From Dysidea avara (taxonomy: Eukaryota > Porifera > Demospongiae > Dictyoceratida > Dysideidae), in assembly GCF_963678975.1 (NCBI RefSeq), contig NC_089281.1:8147277-8211276 (forward strand): 64,000 bases of DNA. The letters are read 5' to 3'. The notes under the pieces were generated by a model that worked only from the letters and a program-made list of their open reading frames with translations, searched no databases and was not told the DNA's origin. The position numbers were made by a program, and so were the translations under genes. This document shows, piece after piece, positions 58,194 through 64,000 of this stretch (position 1 is its first letter; each line of letters begins with the position of its first letter).

Positions 58194-58427
58194 TACAGTA
58201 GACCCTCGGTTATCCGGCCCCCGTTTATCCGGAACCTCGATTATCCGGAATTGAAAATGACTGTTCTATTAGAGTATTTTGAGTATAGGTGTGCGTTCTA
58301 TTAGAGTATTTCAACGGAGCTCTGTATATAAATGTATGGGCTTCAATTATCCGAACTATTCACTTATCCGAACACTTTTATCATTTCCTGAGAACAAAGG
58401 GGTTCGGATAACCGGGGGTCTACTGTA
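58194..58427. mobile_element. Tc1/mariner-pogo (Tigger-like) MITE
   Basis: The element 58196-58425 starts CAGTAGACCCTCGGTTATCC and ends with near-complementary 'ggataaccgggggtctactg', flanked by TA on both sides. The 'CCTCGGTTATCCG' end is characteristic of pogo/Tigger elements. At 230 bp it encodes nothing. Two 19-bp motifs in reverse orientation lie inside (58259-58313). Confidence 0.82.
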
Positions 58428-59170
58428 CTCGTAGTTAACTATATGCAATATTTAATTGTCACAGTTAGCTACATGATGTGTGGCATGATACTGAAAGAAG
58501 GGGAATCTATATTGTTCTTTACACTCAACTATTTGCTTACATTCTTGTAACATCAGTGATTCGTCATTAGAAAATTAAGGAAAGAATGATGCCAGGCTAC
58601 CGATAGCTACATTGATGGTGGAGAGAAAAGTCGGCACTCTGGCTGGGTCAACTGAGTAACACCTGAGTTTGTTTAAAGAATAAAGGCTTTATCACCTTAT
58701 GATTGGCAACACCAGTCAACAGTTCTAGTGCTTCACATTTGATCCAGCAAAGCAGCAAAGAGTAAGTTGACTCACAACAAAATTGATCACACCTCACAAT
58801 GAATGTATCACAGTATAGCTCATGAACTCAGTGGTTACTGCATGTTTATTTACTGTAGCTGGCTGGCCCGAGTCTAACTATACTCAGGGTTGGAGCACAC
58901 TCCAGCACTTGCAATGCCTTGAGAGGGCTGAAGTCTCATATTTATTCAGTTGTGTGTCTTGGCCGGCACCAATCAATGAATACCACACTCGACACCAGTC
59001 ACACCATAGATTTAGAGCTCTCTAATATCCATAGAGTATCTATGGTTTACAGTGAAATGTTGATTGTCCAATATATATAGCTAGGCCGGCGCAACCTTGT
59101 TGATTAACCGAAACCCACAATCAATAGAAAAACTCGAGAAAAAACAATTCAATTGTAAAAGCTTATCAGA
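58428..59170. other. 5' flank of the LRRC57-like gene
   Basis: No other gene is seen. A short hairpin ('accatagat...atctatggt', about 59005-59046) is present. A TATA-like run at 59072-59079, about 90 bases before the start codon, is a possible core promoter but unproven. Confidence 0.35.
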
Positions 59171-61801
59171 ATGGGAAATTCCAGTTCGGGCTCTAGCAAT
59201 ACAGCAAGGGGAGGAAGCAGCAGTAATACAACACGCCAACAACATGTATCGCAAGCCCAAAGAACGGGCGTGTTATCTCTGAAAGGATTAAATCTCAGAA
59301 AGGTTGGTTGTATCATAGATAATAGACACCCCATACGGTGTCTATTATCTATGGTTGTATATAGACTTTAAATTGCAGAGTAGCAGCTCCTACTTTAATA
59401 GCGGCCCGTAGCGGCCACTTCTTTATAATAGTGACCGCATTAGGTAGTCTTGTGCCCAGAGCGCTACTTAATTCCCTTTTGTATTTGGGTGGGGGGAAAA
59501 GAATTTTTCCCCACCCAGACACAAGCGGTGGTCTGGGCTCGACACTTAACTTATAAAGGTAGGCAGTAAGCACATCATTAATAAGATTATAGACACGTGT
59601 GTGTCTATAATCGATAAGACCAGCTCACAGTATTGAAACTCAAGTTGGTTCCATAGGTGGCCCTACCAGCTAAGATTTCACTGTACATAGACACTAGAAC
59701 ACCCAATATCTGTTGTTATCTCATATGGTGGTCACAATTGACAGTGGCCAGAAAATGATATTGCACAAGTCCAGGCAATGTTGAGGTCGCTTGACCTGTC
59801 AAAGAACAAGTTACCAGATATTCCATCCTCTGTTGGTCAACTAGCAGCTGTCAAGACGATAAATCTCAGTGAAAATACAATTGGTTAGTAAGTTACTTAT
59901 AGCAACAATAAGGATAGTACACTATGCTTAGCTATATACACATTGTATTGTACAGTACAGCAGTAACAGTGCTAATGTATAGTAGAATGTCTGCGCTTCC
60001 CATTGAAAAGGCAGAAACCAGCTTCACAGTACTTTATGGTACCATTTGGCCTTGGCAGCATTGTGCAATTAAACTCAAGTGTGTGCCTGCCTCCCGTAAT
60101 GAAAAATTATTTAATGGAATTTTCACTGATGCCTTCAGACAGGCACAACTCAATAATGGCTAATGCTACAGGCATGGTTATTTTCTGCTAGACACTTCTT
60201 CAGCCTGACAGTTGTCTTTTGGCATACCACAGTATGTACAATGCACACACCATGCACTTTATTAATGTTTTATTAATATTTTACAGCACGTTAGTACTGA
60301 AAGCCATTGGCAAGTCCTGCCTTACGTTGCGTCTCAGTTCTTTTTACTTGCAATACCGAGGTGTTGACTCACAGTAACAGGTTTGGCTTTGTGGATTGTC
60401 ATCACTATAGACACCCCCCATAATTTTTGCAACACATCTCCAGTAGTTTATTTAAGCAGATTGATTCTAGGCTATAGCTTCATTTATTGTTGACATAACA
60501 AAGATGAAAACTAACGAAACATCTACAATGCTTTATTGTAATTGTGTGCATTTTGTCGTAGAATTGTATCCTCATTCGTCTGACAACATACCTCTCAGTA
60601 CTAATGATGAATTGTGTTTAAAAAGTTAACAAACAAGTGTGAAGTGCCATGTGCTTGAGCAACTTGTCCATCACGTATTGTTTCTGTTTTGTGTTGTCAT
60701 TTATTTTGATACTGGAACTCTCTCTATAATGGTCATTCATCTTATATTTTTAGGGGAGATTCCAGATGAAATTGCTCAGTGTTCACGACTGGATAACTTC
60801 AACATTTCAAATAACTGTTTAACCTTATTGAACCCGTCAATGGCAGCTTTAAAGCACCTTCGTAATCTTAATGCGTCACACAACCAACTGACATCTTTCC
60901 CCTCATTTGTCTGTGATATAGCCACGTTAGACTACCTAGACTTGTCACACAACATGATTGATTTGTTACCCAGCTCTCTGGAAACACTGAAAGTCGTGGA
61001 AATTAACTTGAACAACAACAAAGTCCCACAGTTGCCTGCCTCCATTGCACAGTGCCCTCGACTGAAGGTGTTAAGAGTGGAGCAAAATGAGCTCATTCTA
61101 AGTGGCATACCTGATGTGTTACTGATGGATAGCAAGATATCATTACTTGCTGCTGAGGGTAATAATTTCTCGATGAGAGATTTGGAGGAAATGCCTGGAT
61201 ATGACAAGGTGAAGTTTGGGTGGTATCGTTACTTTTGTGTGGAGGTATATCAGTCCTTTATTGCTTAAATCTTTCAGTTAATGAAATGTATATCCTGTGC
61301 TTAAGACAAATTGTGGTGTCAAATTCCCCACTACTGGGGCAAAATCGGCTGTCAAATTCCCACTATGTCCCCACCCCCCTAGTAGGGGATTTGACACCTC
61401 AAGATTGACTAAGCGCATATTTCATGCATGTGACTAGTAATAAACCTGGTATACACCTGTAGCTAGTAAAATTATAGTGAGTGCGATTTTATTGTTTAGA
61501 AATGCAACTACCAAAAATCTGTCAGTGAATTGGACAAATGTCAATTGCCCCAGGGGTGGGGACAAGAAGCAATGTCAAATCCCCACTTGGGGTGTGGGGA
61601 CGCCTGGGGGTGGGGGTGGGGCATGAAATTGACAAGTGCATTATTATTAATGCTTTACAATACAAGTTGAATACATATTTTTGCATGTGTAGCAGATAGA
61701 GTTGACTTAGTTTGCTGTTATTGTTTTGATGTATAATTGTTACCTTTTTCTATTTGTAGTATTTGGAGAGGTTTTCAGCAGTAAGAAGAAAGTTGGATTA
61801 A
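59171..61801 (+). CDS. LRRC57: LRRC57-like leucine-rich repeat protein, 4 exons
   Basis: Exons 59171-59302, 59745-59883, 60754-61208 and 61760-61801 join in consistent phases (0, 1, 0) at GT...AG borders and give 255 residues; human LRRC57 has about 239. The start MGNSSSGSSN carries an N-myristoylation signal as in vertebrate LRRC57 (MGNSA...). Then follow TGVLSLKGLNLRK, LRSLDLSKNKLPDIPSSVG, successive LRRs (LRNLNASHNQLTSFP, LDYLDLSHNMIDLLP, VVEINLNNNKVPQLP) and the LRRC57-specific tail CPRLKVLRVEQNEL...LLAAEGNNF...YDK/YLERFSAVRRKLD. The last exon adds just 13 residues. The protein is probably a membrane-associated adaptor; its exact role is not well known. Intron 1 holds a 40-bp foldback insertion and intron 3 a G/C-rich repeat. 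Confidence 0.9.
59307..59360. mobile_element. 40-bp foldback insertion in LRRC57 intron 1
   Basis: The arms 59314-59330 (CATAGATAATAGACACC) and 59337-59353 are perfect complements around 'ccatac'. The 40-bp hairpin is flanked by perfect direct repeats GTTGTAT (59307-59313 and 59354-59360). It lies only 11 bases past the exon 1 border. A related hairpin ('gattatagacac' arms) sits at 59584-59612 in the same intron. Confidence 0.78.
59980..60480. repeat. Interspersed repeat in LRRC57 intron 2
   Basis: Shares ordered blocks ('ttggcagcattg', 'caataatggctaatgctac', 'cagtatgtacaat') with 43083-43400 and more weakly with 47090-47340. Non-coding, family unknown. Confidence 0.5.
61317..61646. repeat. 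G/C-tract repeat in LRRC57 intron 3
   Basis: Several variants of 'tgtcaaattcccca' and its complement alternate with runs such as 'ccccacccccctag' and 'gggggtgggggtgggg'. They can fold on each other, and a short piece of the same family is at 51040-51075. Confidence 0.5.
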
Positions 61802-61841
61802 ATGCATTTATTTTTATTTGTAAATATTAATAAGAATTATA

Positions 61842-61847
61842 AATAAA
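61842..61847 (+). terminator. Polyadenylation signal of the LRRC57-like gene
   Basis: AATAAA 41 bases after the LRRC57 stop codon, in an AT-rich context and before the POLR3D start at 61953. Confidence 0.6.
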
Positions 61848-61952
61848 ACGAATTACGAGATTGAAACGTAATGTGATCGTTTAAAGAACCGAACTGAAGT
61901 TGTAATTTAACGTTTAGCGTGTAAAGAAAAGTGATGGGTGGTTTAGAACAAT

Positions 61953-63045
61953 ATGGAATCCACGAATTGTAAAAGTAAGTTGTTGTAGTCGTGTTCTACT
62001 ATTTCATCACGTGATATTCAAACAGTGACTGGTGAACTACGGCGGCCAACCGTCAAAAAGGAGCACGTGAGTGAACGTCTTCCATCATTTCGTGGGAAGA
62101 GAGATTTGACCCTGGGCGGGGTAGCCAAGGTGAGTGGGCGGGGCTGAATGTATTTGCACACATTGTTTTTATGATCTTACAATATCATCTTCACCACTTC
62201 AGAAAACCTACAGTCCAGTTATACCAGTAAGAAAAGCAAAAGCTGAGTCTTCACCAGCCACACCAAGGTAAGCACACAAGTTGGTGAGTACAGACTTACT
62301 TCAATACACAAATGTTTACATGAAAGCTTTGAAGTCTGTACTGTTCATAAAGTGCTGTCCATTGGAGCCACTTTAAAATGGACTGACACATGAAAAAAAT
62401 GATGGGGAATTAGCACCCTTTTAAGCAATGCAGGCAGACAGATTTTATCTTTTTATTACCTCGACTCAAAATGCTATATTCTTAGGATGCTCTAGTTAAA
62501 AAACCACTCGTACAAAAAAAAATCCTTGATGCAGAAAAAGGACATTGCAGGTGGTAATAGTTAAGTTTATGTGGCCAAACGTTAATTTTTATCTTATTTG
62601 AAATTTTGCATTTTGGCAACACTATGAAGTACATTGTAGTTACTGGGTGAAAGTGCATGCATGATGTATCACAATAAGTTGCAGATAGAGAAACATCTTT
62701 CTTAGTAACAGACACTTCTGGGATACCATTACTGTGTGATTGCTATAATAGAGGTTTTCTACCTTTTGTCCTTATTACAATGTAGGGGTACTTAAGAGGT
62801 TCTTCTGTGTGTCTTGTACACCACTCAAATATGCAATGTCCTTTTTATATTTTAGTGTAAAAGATGAAGCAAAGCTGCACAAAAAGAAGAAGAAAGTAAT
62901 CCAGTTTTTAACTAAGAGAAATGTTGAATTGCACATATTTAGGAGGATCGTACACCAAGGCGACCCAAAAAGCCTCGCGGTGCTAATGTAGTAGCATCGG
63001 CATCAGTGTTCTCTATGGGACCAGCGGAACAGTTGATGAAGTCTG
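61953..63045 (+). CDS. POLR3D: POLR3D-like (RNA polymerase III subunit RPC4), exons 1-5, partial
   Basis: Exons 61953-61974, 62026-62129, 62203-62267, 62856-62895 and 62943-63045 join in frame (phases 1, 0, 2, 0, 1). They encode MESTNCKM-TGELRRPTVKKEH, RLPSFRGKRDLTLGGVAK, KTYSPVIPVRKAKAE, a lysine-rich stretch and VFSMGPAEQLMKSG. RLPSxRxRDLTLGG, KT(F/Y)(T/S)P and the GPAE motif match the N-terminal half of animal POLR3D. RPC4 pairs with RPC5 in the TFIIF-like part of RNA polymerase III and acts in initiation and termination. The C-terminal dimerisation region is not in the window. The first intron is only 51 bases; the frame upstream of exon 2 contains a stop, which supports the short first exon. 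Only 151 bp separate it from the LRRC57-like gene. Confidence 0.85.
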
Positions 63046-64000
63046 GTAAGATACAAAGGACACACGTACACACTCATACACACATGTGCACACACATTTG
63101 TCTTTACTGCCTGTCCACCAGTTCCCTCCACGAGGCTACCTGCCTAGCCAGGGGATGCTTAGTAACCAATTTACCAGCCCTTTTATACAGGCCAGGTGAG
63201 TGGACCTCTAGGAGGGTGGACAAGCATCAATCTGGTCCAAATCTTGCAAAAAAAGAATGCTTGAGTGTCTTAAAAGTAGAGCTGAAACAAATACCACAAA
63301 TACTAGAGTACTCGCTAAGGATTTTGTATTGTGTTACTCGAATAGTAAAATTAGTAGTCAAGTTCTCATTAAGATCACATGACCAAAAACCAGACATCAT
63401 GAAATGGCACCACAAATTCTGTTTGATTGGTGTAATTTAATTAGAGCTTTGCGATTATTTAGATATAGTGTAAGTCGCCAATTATCGGCACTTGCAAACC
63501 ATAGAGACTACAGGGTATATGGAGGCTACCAAGTTCCACAATGGGCTGTTATATCCTCTAAAACATTTCTTAGAAATTGTTTTCATTCGGTGATTATTGT
63601 TGTTAAAGTGCTATACAAGCCATTCTGGTTAAGCATGGAATTGCATAAAAATAATTTTATATTGGAAACCAGTATGCTTTTACGTCTAACCTGAATATCT
63701 CTTAAATGGCTGGCCTCATCTTTGTAAAACTCTGTGAAACGGAGTTGTCCCAAGGACTGCACCTCCCATAAAAATTTCACAAAGAACCAACGAGCCATCA
63801 TGGAGTTACATACAAAATCGCACATTGTGCCAATAATTGGTCAATCACGGAAGTGCAGTTGCCGATAATAGGTACCCCATGCCAATAATTGGCACACGAT
63901 AGGCATTGCGATTTTCCTCATAACAAGATGTATTTAGTACGCTAAGAGACGAAGGGATTACTCTGTTAAATGGTTCAAACTGGAAGTTCATACGCCATTG
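63046..64000. other. Presumed POLR3D intron with repeats
   Basis: No further POLR3D exon was recognised up to the edge. A CA-rich run lies at 63060-63095. Copies of 'tgccaataattgg'-type palindromes at 63470-63490 and 63826-63900 point to a repeat element between them; a minus-strand frame (63583-63825) inside it is of unknown nature. Confidence 0.45.

Noticed and set aside
61209-61268. Exon 3 of the LRRC57-like gene continuing to a stop at 61268
   Set aside because: A GT donor after YDK (61209) and an exon at 61760 encoding YLERFSAVRRKLD match the family's C-terminus; the read-through tail does not.

Overview
The window is animal nuclear DNA, AT-rich and crowded with repeats, most likely from a demosponge. 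Spliced homologues of animal genes (LRRC57, POLR3D, the 5' end of ALKBH1) show that it is metazoan. The sponge call rests on a leucine-rich-repeat family and a repeat style I associate with demosponge genomes; it is inference. No rRNA, tRNA or CRISPR was found.

Layout. 1-5800 has no certain gene: a degenerate minisatellite, several foldback repeats and a piggyBac-type non-autonomous element (4693-5275). 5808-6163 (minus) holds the first two exons of an ALKBH1-like gene. 6248-41400 is the centre of the window: five near-identical intronless genes on the minus strand (14140, 21941, 27575, 33244, 38322), each encoding a 436-441 residue phosphatidylserine-decarboxylase-family protein of the PSDC+PSD (PsiD-like) architecture with an MGC(4-6) N-terminus. 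They lie in two kinds of repeat unit. Type A (genes 1, 3, 4) carries a broken LRR gene downstream of the decarboxylase gene; type B (genes 2, 5) carries a stretch of older repeats there. The array looks like an A-B block duplicated to a second A-B block, with a hybrid unit (gene 3) made by unequal exchange. Comparing units gives clean empty sites for later insertions: a young Ty3/gypsy element (8445-12755), a MITE (6935-7248), a LINE (18301-18840), a hAT-like MITE (40542-40888) and a tiny GC-rich foldback (35916-35986).

44110-45244 (minus) is a sulfotransferase-like gene broken by a MITE and an in-frame stop. 45-58 kb has no intact gene: a GTTAC-rich repeat, a three-deep nest of insertions (48430-50345), a fragment copied from the LRRC57-like gene (51661-51812), a SINE-like element, two LINE fragments, a minisatellite and a pogo-type MITE (58196-58425). 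59171-61801 (plus) is a complete four-exon LRRC57-like gene. It is followed 151 bp later by the first five exons of a POLR3D-like gene (RNA polymerase III subunit RPC4) that runs off the right edge.

The most interesting items are the five-copy acylation-tagged decarboxylase array, a 19-bp motif scattered about 25 times over the window in unrelated contexts, and very short foldback insertions (40 and 71 bp) flanked by 7-8 bp direct repeats.
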